Shown here one piece after another: positions 26,133 through 39,444 of a DNA stretch of 64,000 bases. The notes below the pieces were generated by a model, which saw only the letters and a program-made list of their open reading frames with translations, was not told the origin of the DNA and ran no database searches. Source of the DNA: Peribacillus alkalitolerans. GTDB taxonomy: Bacteria > Bacillota > Bacilli > Bacillales > DSM-1321. The position numbers and the translations under genes were made by a program. The stretch lies in NCBI RefSeq assembly GCF_010882125.1, contig NZ_JAAGVZ010000004.1, forward strand, positions 205,383 to 269,382, in the 5' to 3' direction. How positions within the stretch are numbered: position 1 is the stretch's first letter; each line of letters starts with the position of its first letter.

Positions 26133-27011
26133 ATGGATAAAAAATTAGAGGAATTAAAGATGGAATATAAAAACGTCCCTATACCAGGTGAATTAGATGA
26201 TGTGATAAAAAATGCATTTAAAAGACCGAGCAAAAAAGGATACTTATACAAATGGATTACAGGAACCTTGGTTACTGCAGCATCCGCCTTTATCCTACTA
26301 TTAAATACTAGTCCATCCTTTGCTAAGACATTATCGGATGTTCCCGTTCTTAAGGACATTGTCAGTGTTGTAACTTTTACAGAATTTAAAGTGGAGGAAG
26401 AGAATTATAAAGCCAACATTAAAGTACCAAAAGTTACGAACTTAGAGGATAAATCTCTTGAAAAGAGCCTTAACGAAAAGTATATGAATGAAAATAAACA
26501 ATTATATGAAGAATTTAAGGCAGAGGTGGATACCCTGAAAAAAGAAAAAGGTGGTCATCTTGGGGTAGAAAGTGGATATGTGGTACAAACAGATACTGAA
26601 AATCTATTAACCATCGGAAGATATGTGGTAAATACAGTCGGGTCTTCATCGACCACTTTTAAATACGATACTATAGATAAGAAAAAGGAAATTTTATTAA
26701 CTTTACCTATATTATTTAAAAATGATCAATACATTCATGTGATAAGTGAAAACATAAAAAATCAAATGCGTGAACAAATCAAAGCGGATCCTGCAAAGGT
26801 ATATTGGGTTACAGATGCAGGTATAGAAGATCCAATCGATCCTTTTCAAAGCATAACGTCGGAACAAAATTTCTATATTAATAAAGAAGGCAAGCTTGTC
26901 ATATCATTTAATAAGTATGAGGTTGCGCCAGGGTATATGGGAGTCGTGGAATTTATCATTCCTACTCAAATTATTACCGATTCATTAGTAGGTGATGAGT
27001 ATATAAAATAA
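26133..27011 (+). CDS. rsiV: RsiV-like membrane anti-sigma factor (DUF3298/DUF4163)
   Basis: 292 residues. A cytoplasmic N-terminus (about 1-35) should hold the sigma factor. One membrane helix, WITGTLVTAASAFILLL (about 40-57), is followed by an extracellular domain with the DUF4163 and DUF3298 layouts (VVNTVGSSSTTFKYDT, FYINKEGKLVISFNKYEVAPGYMGVVEF). In B. subtilis RsiV this domain binds lysozyme, which exposes the protein to signal peptidase and site-2 protease cleavage and releases SigV. SPSFAKTL after the helix could be the signal-peptidase site. Same operon as the sigma gene; SD AGGAGG. Confidence 0.8.
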   Translation: MDKKLEELKMEYKNVPIPGELDDVIKNAFKRPSKKGYLYKWITGTLVTAASAFILLLNTSPSFAKTLSDVPVLKDIVSVVTFTEFKVEEENYKANIKVPKVTNLEDKSLEKSLNEKYMNENKQLYEEFKAEVDTLKKEKGGHLGVESGYVVQTDTENLLTIGRYVVNTVGSSSTTFKYDTIDKKKEILLTLPILFKNDQYIHVISENIKNQMREQIKADPAKVYWVTDAGIEDPIDPFQSITSEQNFYINKEGKLVISFNKYEVAPGYMGVVEFIIPTQIITDSLVGDEYIK

Positions 27012-27026
27012 CATTGCTACATCATG

Positions 27027-27066
27027 AAAAGAGGGATTCAATTTCATAATTGTTCCCTCTTTTTTA
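27027..27066 (+). terminator. Terminator of the sigV-rsiV operon
   Basis: AAAAGAGGGA / TCCCTCTTTT with a 17-base loop and TTTTTTATTG, 15 bases after the rsiV stop codon. Confidence 0.85.
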
Positions 27067-27160
27067 TTGTTGGTATGAATAGATCCTTGGAATCATCCTT
27101 CTTCCTCTATCCTACCCTGTTAGCACAACAATGATCAATGCCTTTTGTATAGCCCTCCGA

Positions 27161-27988
27161 TTAATGCATATTATTTTCATTCATTACCGATGTAACTATA
27201 TGAAGTGAATCCCATTCTCCGCTTGAAAACTTTATGATTGGGTATTTTTTTGGAAATAGCTTCTTACGAATTACTTCGGCGGAATCCCCTTCTTTTTGTA
27301 AAGTTAATACATCATGGCTAATAGATAATAAATAGTCTCGTTTACGTTCAAGAGCTGCGCGTCCATCTTCTACAAATCCTACATGACTGCAAAATACATC
27401 TTGAAAATCATAAGTTAATACTCGTTCTAATGAGTGAATAATGGTAGGTATACTTTCTTCTGCTAATACAACTTTTGTCCGCTCGCTTACAAATAGATCT
27501 CCTGTAAATAATTGACCAGTTTCCCAATTTAATAAGGCTTTATGATCATAGGCATGACCAGGAGTATCAATTACTTCCCATCTCGCATTTCTGGATGTAA
27601 ACGTTTCAGGCATAGCTTGAGCATGAAATGGCTTTCTTCTTCCCCAAAATAGTTGCCGATATAAAGGATAATCTGCCCGTTGTGTGCAATAATTCATTGT
27701 TTTCTTATTTAAATAAATGGGTAGCTTCTTTGTTTTTTCAACATAGGCGGCACAACCTGTATGATCCTCATGAAAATGAGTAATCATTACTTGATCGAAA
27801 TCTGCTTGATCAATAAATGATTCAAAATATTTATGTAAGGACTGCGCTCCAGTATCAATTAATACACCATCAACTAAATAACTGTAAACATTTAATGAGA
27901 CACTTTGGAATTTAACTTCTCCATTCAAATAGGAAACGCCATTTTTCTCTCCTAAGTATGAGCTTTTCTTTAAAAACACACCTTTCAT
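27161..27988 (-). CDS. MBL-fold metallo-hydrolase
   Basis: 275 residues. The metallo-beta-lactamase motif HFHEDHTGC supplies the two-zinc site; LINTG-like LIDTGAQSL, IDTPGHAYDH and a later CSHVG give the remaining ligands. It hydrolyses an unknown ester or thioester; the arrangement resembles glyoxalase-II-like and lactonase proteins. AAGGAG directly abuts the ATG at 27988, while the GTG three codons further in (27979) has a 9-base spacer, so the true start may be 27979. The gene is convergent with rsiV. The 96 bases after its stop codon show no good terminator of its own. Confidence 0.8.
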   Translation of the reverse strand: MKGVFLKKSSYLGEKNGVSYLNGEVKFQSVSLNVYSYLVDGVLIDTGAQSLHKYFESFIDQADFDQVMITHFHEDHTGCAAYVEKTKKLPIYLNKKTMNYCTQRADYPLYRQLFWGRRKPFHAQAMPETFTSRNARWEVIDTPGHAYDHKALLNWETGQLFTGDLFVSERTKVVLAEESIPTIIHSLERVLTYDFQDVFCSHVGFVEDGRAALERKRDYLLSISHDVLTLQKEGDSAEVIRKKLFPKKYPIIKFSSGEWDSLHIVTSVMNENNMH

Positions 27989-28192
27989 CTCCTTATTAAA
28001 TCAAAAATCACATTCAACTAGAATTTGATAGACAAAAGTAGAAGTACTTTTACTTCTCTATTAATCTTTTGCATTTTCAACAAATATTATTTTCCTATTT
28101 TGAGTGAGGTTTCACAGATAATAAATCTTAGGTTTAATCGTCCTAACTATTTTTCAGACTCACGAATTATTCTAGAAATCCCATTGGTTTCT

Positions 28193-28342
28193 TCATGATA
28201 TTCTAAACCTCAACTGATAGCTTACATCATACTTTGCAATTCTTTTTGCAATCATTGCCCATTCTGCATCTTTAATCAATTCTTCTACCTCATAAATATA
28301 AATTTGATTATTACAATTCTCTAAAAAGCAACAGTATTCCTT
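28193..28342 (-). pseudogene. Possible gene remnant in a long intergenic region
   Basis: The 27989-28485 stretch has no intact gene. On the minus strand, between TAA at 28345 and TGA at 28193, a 49-codon frame reads CFLENCNNQIYIYEVEELIK and then DAEWAMIAKRIAKYD. It has protein-like composition but no start codon or ribosome site, so it may be the end of a decayed gene. I do not recognise the family. The rest of the gap is AT-rich, without clear structure. Confidence 0.25.
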
Positions 28343-28485
28343 TTAGCCTATTTAAACTATCTGCCCCTTTATCACACAAACTAAAATATTAGTAAAGTAT
28401 TTCTCAAATATAAATAATCTAACTATCTAGATACTCTCTTAACCAAATGAATAATGCCATGTATCTTGTACGTTGCACAATAAAA

Positions 28486-28505
28486 AAGCTGTCTAATGAC
28501 AGCTT
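28486..28505 (-). terminator. Terminator of the EamA transporter gene
   Basis: AAGCTGTC / GACAGCTT with a TAAT/ATTA loop and TTTTTTATT on the minus strand, 57 bases after the stop codon. Confidence 0.8.
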
Positions 28506-28562
28506 CTCACTTGTTCCTGTTATTGTGTCATGGGAAACTCTTGAAAGATGGAACGCTTGAGT

Positions 28563-29462
28563 TCACTCTTTTTGTTTCTTGAATTCTTTATTAATTGAAA
28601 AAGGATGAAGATTGCTGAACAAGATCCCTATTAAAATTAATATTACTCCAGCCCACTGTATCCAATCGACGGTTTCAGATAAAACAATTGCAGACATAAA
28701 CAAAGCAACTGGTAGTTCTGAGGCTGTGAGTATCGATCCTAGTCCAGGGCCTATATGTGGCATTCCAATTGAGAAGAGTAAAGGTGGAAGTACAACACCA
28801 AATACTCCTAAAATAATACCGAATGGAGTGATTCCAACTAATGTAGTCCCATCCATTAAAAATAATGGTGGAAACAGTAAAAACGTTACTATCATCGCTC
28901 CTGATGAGAGAATAGCGCTTCGTTGAATAGGAGGAACTTGTTTCTCTACTAAACTACTGATCATAAGAAAAGTAGAAAAAGAGGTAGCTGCAAGCATGCC
29001 CCACGCAGCACCTTGCCAGGTCATAGATTGCAATCCATCGGTGAAAATTCCTGCTCCTAATAATGATCCAGTTAAGAGAATAATAATGGAGATCACCTTG
29101 ACTATAGAAGGCTTTTTCTTAAGAATACCCCATTCCAGCAAGGTACCTATCCAAATAAATTGAAATAAAAAAATAATGGCGAGGGAAGCATTGAGGGTTT
29201 CCAGAGAATGATAATATAGGATTCCGGTTAACCCCATTGGAAATCCACCTAAAAGAATCTTTGTAACTTGTAATGGACTCACCCTTACTTTTTTTGTGAA
29301 AAGTGTGAGTACCCAAATGATTAGCGTCCCAAAAAGGACCTGACTTCCTGTTACCTCTGCCATAGAGAAACCGGCTGAATAGGCCAGTTTTACAAAAGTA
29401 GAAAGGATTCCAAAACTACAGCCTCCAAGAAATACGAATAGTGCATAATACCAAGTTTTCAT
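28563..29462 (-). CDS. EamA/DMT-family transporter
   Basis: 299 residues with ten hydrophobic helices arranged as two EamA repeats (about 5-138 and 148-285), the layout of drug/metabolite exporters. Typical features are GGCSFGILSTFVKLAYSAGFSMAEV at the start of repeat 1 and AWGMLAATSFSTFLMISSLV in repeat 2. The substrate cannot be assigned; relatives export amino acids, purines or quaternary compounds. SD AGGAGG eight bases before ATG. A terminator upstream separates it from pruA. Confidence 0.85.
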   Translation of the reverse strand: MKTWYYALFVFLGGCSFGILSTFVKLAYSAGFSMAEVTGSQVLFGTLIIWVLTLFTKKVRVSPLQVTKILLGGFPMGLTGILYYHSLETLNASLAIIFLFQFIWIGTLLEWGILKKKPSIVKVISIIILLTGSLLGAGIFTDGLQSMTWQGAAWGMLAATSFSTFLMISSLVEKQVPPIQRSAILSSGAMIVTFLLFPPLFLMDGTTLVGITPFGIILGVFGVVLPPLLFSIGMPHIGPGLGSILTASELPVALFMSAIVLSETVDWIQWAGVILILIGILFSNLHPFSINKEFKKQKE

Positions 29463-29498
29463 TCGGAAAACCTCCTAAAAAATTTACCAACACAAAAA

Positions 29499-29530
29499 GC
29501 CACACAATCGTCTGATGACAATTGTGTGGC
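29499..29530 (-). terminator. Terminator of pruA
   Basis: GCCACACAAT / ATTGTGTGGC, a perfect 10-bp stem with a 12-base loop and TTTTTGTG on the minus strand. Confidence 0.9.
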
Positions 29531-29605
29531 GAAAAGTAGAGAAAACTCTAGAAAAATCCACTAGGTAAAGTAATTTTAATATTGAATTCCTACACAGTAA
29601 GTCAA

Positions 29606-31153
29606 TTAGAATGTTTCAGAAGTTGTCTTACCTTGCATGTGTTGTACTAGGTAGTCTGGTCCGCCTGCTTTAGAGTCTGTACCTGACATGTTGAATCCAC
29701 CAAATGGTTGGTATCCAACAATCGCACCTGTACATCCACGGTTGAAGTAAAGGTTACCAACATGGAACTCTTCACGTGCTTTTTCGATGTGTGCACGGTT
29801 GTTAGTAATAACTGCACCTGTTAAACCGTATTCTGTATTGTTCGCAATCTCAAGCGCATGGTCGAAATCCTTCGCTTTTGAGAAACCTACTACTGGTCCG
29901 AAGATTTCTTCTTGCATTAAGCGTGCTTTCGGGTCAAGGTCCGCAATGATGGTTGGTTGAACGAAGAATCCTTTAGAGTTGTCGCCTTCTCCACCTGCCA
30001 TTAATTTACCTTCTTGCTTACCGATTTCAACATACTCCATGATTTTCTTGAATGAGTTGTTATCGATAACTGGACCCATGAAGTTACTTGTATCTTCTGG
30101 GTTACCCACTTGAAGTTCCTTCGTTAATTCAACAGCACGAGCTAATACTTGATCGTACACATCTTCAACGATGACTGCACGAGAACAAGCTGAACATTTT
30201 TGTCCAGAGAATCCGAATGCGGATTTCACAATGGATTGTGCTGCTAACTCAAGGTCCGCGTCGCTATCGACTACGATTGTATCCTTACCGCCCATTTCAG
30301 CGATCACGCGTTTCAACCAGATTTGACCTTCGTTCACTTTAGAAGCACGCTCGAAGATACGGATTCCGATATCACGAGATCCAGTGAAGGAAATGAAACG
30401 AGTGCGTGGGTGATCAACTAAGTAATCCCCAACTTCAGAACCATTACCTGGTACGAAGTTTAATACGCCTGCAGGAAGACCTGCTTCTTCCATCACTTCT
30501 ACGAACTTCGCAGCAACGATAGGCGTTGTAGAAGCCGGTTTTAATAGAATCGTGTTACCAGTTACAATCGCCGCTACCGCAGTACCAGCCATGATTGCGA
30601 ACGGGAAGTTCCATGGAGAAATGATAATTCCCACACCTAGTGGAACGTAATTGTATTGATTGTATTCACCTGGACGGCTCTCAACAGGCATTCCGTCTTT
30701 TAGCTTCAACATTTGACGAGCATAGAATTCTAAGAAATCGATTGCTTCCGCTGTATCTGCATCCGCTTCGTTCCAAGGCTTACCTGCTTCCATCGTCAAT
30801 AATGCAGAGAATTCATGCTTGCGGCGACGAATGATCGCAGCAGCACGGAACAAGATATCAGCGCGGGATTCCGGCTTCACTTTTTTCCAAGTCTTGAATG
30901 TCTCATCCGCAACTTGCATCGCTTTTTCAGCTAGATCGCGGCTTGCTCTAGAAACACGACCGATTACTTCTTCTTTATTTGCAGGGTTGTATGAAACGAT
31001 TTTATCGTCAGTCGTAATTTTTTCTCCGCCTATCACCAATGGGTAATCCTGGCCAAGATAAGATTTTACTAATTTTAAACCTTCTAAATATGCAGCTTTG
31101 TTTTCTTCTTCTTTGAAATTTGTAAATGGTTCATGTTTGTATGGTAGTACCAA
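29606..31153 (-). CDS. pruA: L-glutamate gamma-semialdehyde dehydrogenase (1-pyrroline-5-carboxylate dehydrogenase)
   Basis: 515 residues, normal for the RocA/PruA group. Oxidises glutamate semialdehyde from proline or arginine breakdown to glutamate with NAD+. Visible: [10 protein letters not shown] (substrate and NAD channel), SFTGSRDIG (NAD loop), the general-base Glu in [10 protein letters not shown] and the catalytic Cys in [15 protein letters not shown]. Start is TTG 31153 with AGGAGGGG six bases upstream. No proline dehydrogenase (putB) is adjacent, and the gene has its own terminator, so it is transcribed alone. It could equally be named rocA. Confidence 0.95.
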   Translation of the reverse strand: MVLPYKHEPFTNFKEEENKAAYLEGLKLVKSYLGQDYPLVIGGEKITTDDKIVSYNPANKEEVIGRVSRASRDLAEKAMQVADETFKTWKKVKPESRADILFRAAAIIRRRKHEFSALLTMEAGKPWNEADADTAEAIDFLEFYARQMLKLKDGMPVESRPGEYNQYNYVPLGVGIIISPWNFPFAIMAGTAVAAIVTGNTILLKPASTTPIVAAKFVEVMEEAGLPAGVLNFVPGNGSEVGDYLVDHPRTRFISFTGSRDIGIRIFERASKVNEGQIWLKRVIAEMGGKDTIVVDSDADLELAAQSIVKSAFGFSGQKCSACSRAVIVEDVYDQVLARAVELTKELQVGNPEDTSNFMGPVIDNNSFKKIMEYVEIGKQEGKLMAGGEGDNSKGFFVQPTIIADLDPKARLMQEEIFGPVVGFSKAKDFDHALEIANNTEYGLTGAVITNNRAHIEKAREEFHVGNLYFNRGCTGAIVGYQPFGGFNMSGTDSKAGGPDYLVQHMQGKTTSETF

Positions 31154-31270
31154 GTCAAACCCCTCCTATGTATTACTAACTCCATTACCCATTCTAACCG
31201 ATAATGTTCACTACTTCAAAGACAATAATGCTGGAAACTTATCTACATAACTTTCTGAAAATAAAAAATA

Positions 31271-31291
31271 GCCCATCAATTATTGATGGGC
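31271..31291 (-). terminator. Terminator of the camS-side operon
   Basis: GCCCATCAAT / ATTGATGGGC, 10 bp with a one-base loop (the stem can open to a larger loop), followed by TATTTTTTATTT on the minus strand, 29 bases after camS. Confidence 0.85.
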
Positions 31292-31319
31292 CAGAAATAA
31301 TGGTTGATATTAAGGTTAT

Positions 31320-32492
31320 TTAATACTGATAAATATGCACAAACGGTTCTTTTTGATTTGGTTTACGGACTATCAATGATTCAGGTCCACTTACGCTATT
31401 AACAGCAACTTGGACGGATACGTATTCAGGGAAATGTTCCATAACTAACCCTGCTACATATTGAGTAAAGCCAATTGCTTCAGCTTTCCCATAGAACTGA
31501 ATCGGGATAGTAATATTCAGTTCCTGTAACTGATCATCCACATAGTATCCACGACCAACAACACCATTGAAGTTAGGGAAATATTTTTCTACGTCTTGTT
31601 TAAAATTCAAAAAGAATGTAACGTCATCTCGATGTTTGTCTTTTGCTTCTTCTGAAGGGAATAGCAAATATTTTTCATTGACCTTTTCCCAATCACGAAT
31701 AGAGGTGACACCTTCTCCGATATTGGTATAGGCAATAAAATTCCCCGGAACAACAGACGTGCTAGCTTCTTGCTTAAATAGTGCTATTGTAATAGGTACG
31801 TTTTTCAAGTCATCCATTTTACGAAGTCGAAGAAGTACTTCTTGTGCTATTTTCTTGCCTTGCTTCTCCATTTCATCAGTAGGAATTTTCACGCTATACA
31901 CATCGCCAAATTCTTCCTTTTGATAATAATGAACAGAATTCAAAGCTAAACCGATGACAACTCCACCAAGACCTACTGTTCCTTCTCCATTTTTCACCAT
32001 ATAATCCTGTTCTAAAATATGAGAAAGGTAGATTGGATTCTGTTCATTCTGTTTGGCTATGTCCCCTTTTCCTGGATTTAACGGATTCAAACCTATATTA
32101 TTAGACTCTTTGATCTTCTCTTTTGCCAATTGTTCTTTTGTAAATTTACGATTCAGCCATTTATTAACCGTCTTCGAATCAAGATATTGACCTTCCTTAA
32201 ATAAGAAAGTATCCGGCTCAAACGTTTGCTGAGCGATTCGCATCAATCCCATTTCCATTTCATTTACGTCAAATCGCGTATTTAAATTTGATACGACAAG
32301 TCCACGCGCTTGGCTTGGTTCAAATGGAAGAATGGTACGATAATATTGTTCAGATATTTGATATTTCGGGATAATCGCTTTTTCTTTGGCATCATCCGTC
32401 TTTTGGACAACCTCTTCCTGCTTGTCGAATTTAGGGGCACAACCTGTTAATAACAGGAGGACCGTTAATCCGATCAAGTAGATTTTTTTCAT
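31320..32492 (-). CDS. camS: CamS family lipoprotein (sex pheromone precursor type, YerH)
   Basis: 390 residues. Residues 1-18 are a lipoprotein signal with lipobox LLTG-Cys18, so the mature protein is anchored outside the membrane. The family includes enterococcal cAM373 pheromone precursors, where the active peptide comes from the signal sequence; in bacilli the role of the main domain is unknown. SD AGAGGGTG. It follows ligA by 12 bp and is the last gene of the pcrB-pcrA-ligA-camS cluster, as in B. subtilis. Confidence 0.9.
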   Translation of the reverse strand: MKKIYLIGLTVLLLLTGCAPKFDKQEEVVQKTDDAKEKAIIPKYQISEQYYRTILPFEPSQARGLVVSNLNTRFDVNEMEMGLMRIAQQTFEPDTFLFKEGQYLDSKTVNKWLNRKFTKEQLAKEKIKESNNIGLNPLNPGKGDIAKQNEQNPIYLSHILEQDYMVKNGEGTVGLGGVVIGLALNSVHYYQKEEFGDVYSVKIPTDEMEKQGKKIAQEVLLRLRKMDDLKNVPITIALFKQEASTSVVPGNFIAYTNIGEGVTSIRDWEKVNEKYLLFPSEEAKDKHRDDVTFFLNFKQDVEKYFPNFNGVVGRGYYVDDQLQELNITIPIQFYGKAEAIGFTQYVAGLVMEHFPEYVSVQVAVNSVSGPESLIVRKPNQKEPFVHIYQY

Positions 32493-32504
32493 GTTTACAC
32501 CCTC

Positions 32505-36781
<4,277 letters not shown>

Positions 36782-36856
36782 ATATCCCACCACCAAATAA
36801 GAACGTTTGTTCTAATAATTATACAAAAAATATACGTAAAAGGAAATGAGCTCCCT

Positions 36857-37543
36857 TTAATTTTTAACAGCCTTCACAGTTAGAAGTGCTTGATTTAGAT
36901 CATCATATATAACATTTCCGACTACAACGACGTCCGCAAATTGTGCCATCTCTTTAGCTTGTTCCGGGCCTGTAATGCCCCCTCCATAAAAGATGGTTGT
37001 TTGATTCACTCGCTCTTTTACTTCTTTGACAATCGCAGGATCACCATATGTTCCACTGTATTCTAAATAAAAAATGGGCAAATTCAGCATTCGCTCAGCC
37101 ATAACACCATATGCCACAACATCATCACTATCTAGGTCTGTATTTGCATCTGTCAGTTTAGCAGCTTTACACTCACCATTTAAAATGCAATATCCTTCTA
37201 CAATAATCTCTTCCCAGTTCATTATATCTCCGAATTCCTTTACTGCCTTTTGATGGAGGCCAACAATCCAATTGGGATCCGTACTGTTCAGTACTGTCGG
37301 AATAAAATATAAATCAAAACCTGGTGTTACCGTTTCAATAGAAGAAACTTCTAGCACACAAGGTACTGTATATCTTCTGATTCTTGCCATTATATCGAGG
37401 ACACCCTCAAGAGTAACATCATCTGAGCCACCAACCAGAATGGCATCCGTTCCTGATTCACATATTAACTCTAAAGCCTCGTCAGAAATTTCTTTATTAG
37501 GATCGAGTTTAAACACATGTTTCCACTCGCGAAAATCATACAT
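36857..37543 (-). CDS. pcrB: Heptaprenylglyceryl phosphate synthase PcrB
   Basis: 228 residues from ATG 37543, which has GGGAGG seven bases upstream and gives the same length as B. subtilis PcrB; an ATG at 37558 overlaps that SD. A TIM-barrel enzyme that joins heptaprenyl diphosphate to glycerol-1-phosphate, making archaeal-type ether lipids. [21 protein letters not shown]-like [17 protein letters not shown] and [12 protein letters not shown] are conserved phosphate-binding loops. First gene of the pcrB-pcrA-ligA-camS cluster, 75 bp before pcrA. Confidence 0.93.
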   Translation of the reverse strand: MYDFREWKHVFKLDPNKEISDEALELICESGTDAILVGGSDDVTLEGVLDIMARIRRYTVPCVLEVSSIETVTPGFDLYFIPTVLNSTDPNWIVGLHQKAVKEFGDIMNWEEIIVEGYCILNGECKAAKLTDANTDLDSDDVVAYGVMAERMLNLPIFYLEYSGTYGDPAIVKEVKERVNQTTIFYGGGITGPEQAKEMAQFADVVVVGNVIYDDLNQALLTVKAVKN

Positions 37544-37685
37544 CAAAAAGCCTCCCATCTAATTCCCATTCCAACATTATATCATTTCATTTTAGTAAGA
37601 AAAACTGTCACACCTTCTATTCATGGTCTGATTTTATCTATTTGCCTCCACCATAATCTGCAGCTTGCTTAGTGACGAACGGGGG

Positions 37686-37790
37686 TCACGGAAATATGGA
37701 AGTTTTACACGGATTTTTCCCTAAAAGTCACAGAGATCTGGTCGGAAGTCACGGATAAACTACTAAAAATCACGGATATCATTTTTAGAT
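37686..37790. repeat. Degenerate tandem array, 21-bp period, TCACGGA core
   Basis: Five copies of a TCACGGA-like heptamer start at 37686, 37707, 37728, 37749 and 37770, exactly 21 bp apart; spacers are A/T rich and differ from unit to unit. Copies two and three each carry one substitution. It lies in the 37544-37942 gap between pcrB and yerC, where I see no gene. Every unit equals seven codons, but all frames carry stops. Confidence 0.75.
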
Positions 37791-37830
37791 AGACGAATGA
37801 ATAATTCCAAGAAGATACTTATTTTCAGGA

Positions 37831-37893
37831 TTTTACCGAACGGACTACATATTTTACCGAATAGAAGCATTTTTTTACCGAAATCTCAATCTT
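37831..37893. repeat. Degenerate tandem array, 21-bp period, TTTTACCGAA core
   Basis: TTTTACCGAA occurs at 37831, 37852 and 37873, again exactly 21 bp apart, 40 bp beyond the TCACGGA array. The core differs, but the period is the same, which suggests a common origin or constraint. Confidence 0.7.
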
Positions 37894-37942
37894 ATTAACA
37901 AATCAACTGCACATATTACCAAACATCCACAATGGCGCAAAA

Positions 37943-37964
37943 AAACCCGGTCTTAGCCGGGTTT
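37943..37964 (-). terminator. Terminator of yerB-yerC
   Basis: AAACCCGG / CCGGGTTT with a 6-base loop and TTTTTGCG on the minus strand, four bases after the yerC stop codon. Confidence 0.9.
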
Positions 37965-37968
37965 GGGA

Positions 37969-38265
37969 TTATTCCTCTTCTTTTATTCGGTCGAGAGCCA
38001 TAGTGTAGGCATCATTGCCATAATTCAAGCATCGTTTCACACGTGAGATTGTAGCTGTGCTTGCACCTGTTTCAGTCTCGATTTTATGATAGGTTTTGCC
38101 TTCTTGAAGCATTCTAGCAACCTCAAGACGCTGAGCTAATGATTGTATTTCATTAACAGTACATAAATCGTCAAAGAATCGATAACATTCCTCAAGATCT
38201 TTTAAAGTCAAAACCGCTTTAAATAATTGATCCAGTTCTTTTCCTCTTAGTTTTTCAATTTGCAT
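37969..38265 (-). CDS. yerC: YerC/YecD family TrpR-related DNA-binding protein
   Basis: 98 residues. An all-helical protein of the Trp-repressor fold. The helix-turn-helix is in YHKIETETGASTATISRVKRCLNYGN, residues about 60-86. ELDQLFKAVLTLKDLEECYRFFDDLCT before it is the conserved dimerisation part of the YerC family. In bacilli it is held to be a transcription regulator with an unsettled target. It follows yerB by 35 bp and is probably co-transcribed. SD AAAGGGG. Confidence 0.9.
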   Translation of the reverse strand: MQIEKLRGKELDQLFKAVLTLKDLEECYRFFDDLCTVNEIQSLAQRLEVARMLQEGKTYHKIETETGASTATISRVKRCLNYGNDAYTMALDRIKEEE

Positions 38266-38300
38266 ATATGAACCCCTTTATATGATTTTCTCATAGAATT

Positions 38301-39362
38301 TTATATTCCTTCGCTGAAAGAAACTGAACCAGCTAAACCAGGACTTTGAGGGATGATATTCACCCAAGTCTTGCCCGGAATGAAACCTACTTCTTTTCCA
38401 TCCTTAACTGGTATTAGCAATCCGTTCTTGTTTTCCCATTGTACTGCATTCCATTTTCCGTCCTGAAGCAAGTATGCATTGCCTCCAGATTCTAAGTTGA
38501 TATCACGTCGACCATGTTTATCGACGATTTTATGTTGAGCTTCAATGATGAATACGTTTTTCAACTGAACAGGTTTACCAGTTTCTTTGTCGATAGTCTG
38601 CTCTCCTTTTGAAAAACGGTTATAAGTAGATGTCGCTTTATCGAATTCGTAACGAACATTAAAGGACTCTGTTCCGTACGATATACTTACAGCTTCACCT
38701 TTTTCTCCATTCAACACTTCCATTTCATCCTCAGTCAAAAATGGAAAAGAGCCAGGTGCTTGCTCCATATTAAATCCGTTCTTCTCTGCACCTTTTTCTA
38801 TATTTTCAAACGTGATATAGGAGTTATGTGGGGCTTTTCGAGTTTTATCCCTCTTAAACAGAGTACCATCATATACTATTCCGTTTAAATTCTCAATAAA
38901 GCCGCTATCTAGCATTGCTTTCGCCTCAGGGCTGTATCCATGACAGATATAAATTCCGTTTAGCCCCTTTGCAAGTTCGATATAATAATCTCTTGCACTT
39001 CTAACCGGCCCAATTCTATCAGGCTTTTCACTTTGAAAAACAGCAAGAAAACGAGTGACTTCACCTTCTGCTAACATCTCATATACGATATCAGCTTGTG
39101 AAATTCCTGATTGTGGACGAGCTTTAGGATGATTATTCACCATTACAGCAACAGCTCTTTGATTAGAGACCTCATTGGTACCAACCCCAGATAAAGGAAA
39201 CGCATACTTCATGACATCTGATTCTTCTTTTGTTTCCTGCGCTTGTACCGGTTCTGCTTGCTTAGTAGGTTCTTTCTTAGGTGTAGCTTCTTCTTTCTTA
39301 CTACAGCCAACAGCCAATAAGGAAACTGTCAAAAGGCTGACTGTCAATGTCCTCAGTCTCAT
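38301..39362 (-). CDS. yerB: YerB family DUF3048 lipoprotein
   Basis: 353 residues. Lipobox LLAVG-Cys20, so it is a membrane-anchored extracellular lipoprotein. The N-terminal third after the signal is Glu/Lys rich (linker); the core from about residue 50 contains AVMVNNHPKARPQSGISQADIVYEMLAEGEVTRFLAVF and IGPVRSARDYYIELA, the DUF3048 signatures, then a C-terminal beta domain. Function unknown; family members are often near cell-wall and nucleotide genes. SD GGGGGG six bases before ATG. Confidence 0.9.
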   Translation of the reverse strand: MRLRTLTVSLLTVSLLAVGCSKKEEATPKKEPTKQAEPVQAQETKEESDVMKYAFPLSGVGTNEVSNQRAVAVMVNNHPKARPQSGISQADIVYEMLAEGEVTRFLAVFQSEKPDRIGPVRSARDYYIELAKGLNGIYICHGYSPEAKAMLDSGFIENLNGIVYDGTLFKRDKTRKAPHNSYITFENIEKGAEKNGFNMEQAPGSFPFLTEDEMEVLNGEKGEAVSISYGTESFNVRYEFDKATSTYNRFSKGEQTIDKETGKPVQLKNVFIIEAQHKIVDKHGRRDINLESGGNAYLLQDGKWNAVQWENKNGLLIPVKDGKEVGFIPGKTWVNIIPQSPGLAGSVSFSEGI

Positions 39363-39444
39363 TTATGTCCCCCCTAGCTAAATTTCAAGCTGGTTTCTCT
39401 ATTTCTGTATCTATTAATATGCACAGTATACTTACTTTTACATT

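Noticed and set aside
37559..37942. CRISPR array
   Set aside because: Repeats are short, degenerate and adjacent at 21 bp, without conserved 25-40-bp repeats or unique spacers, and no cas genes are present.
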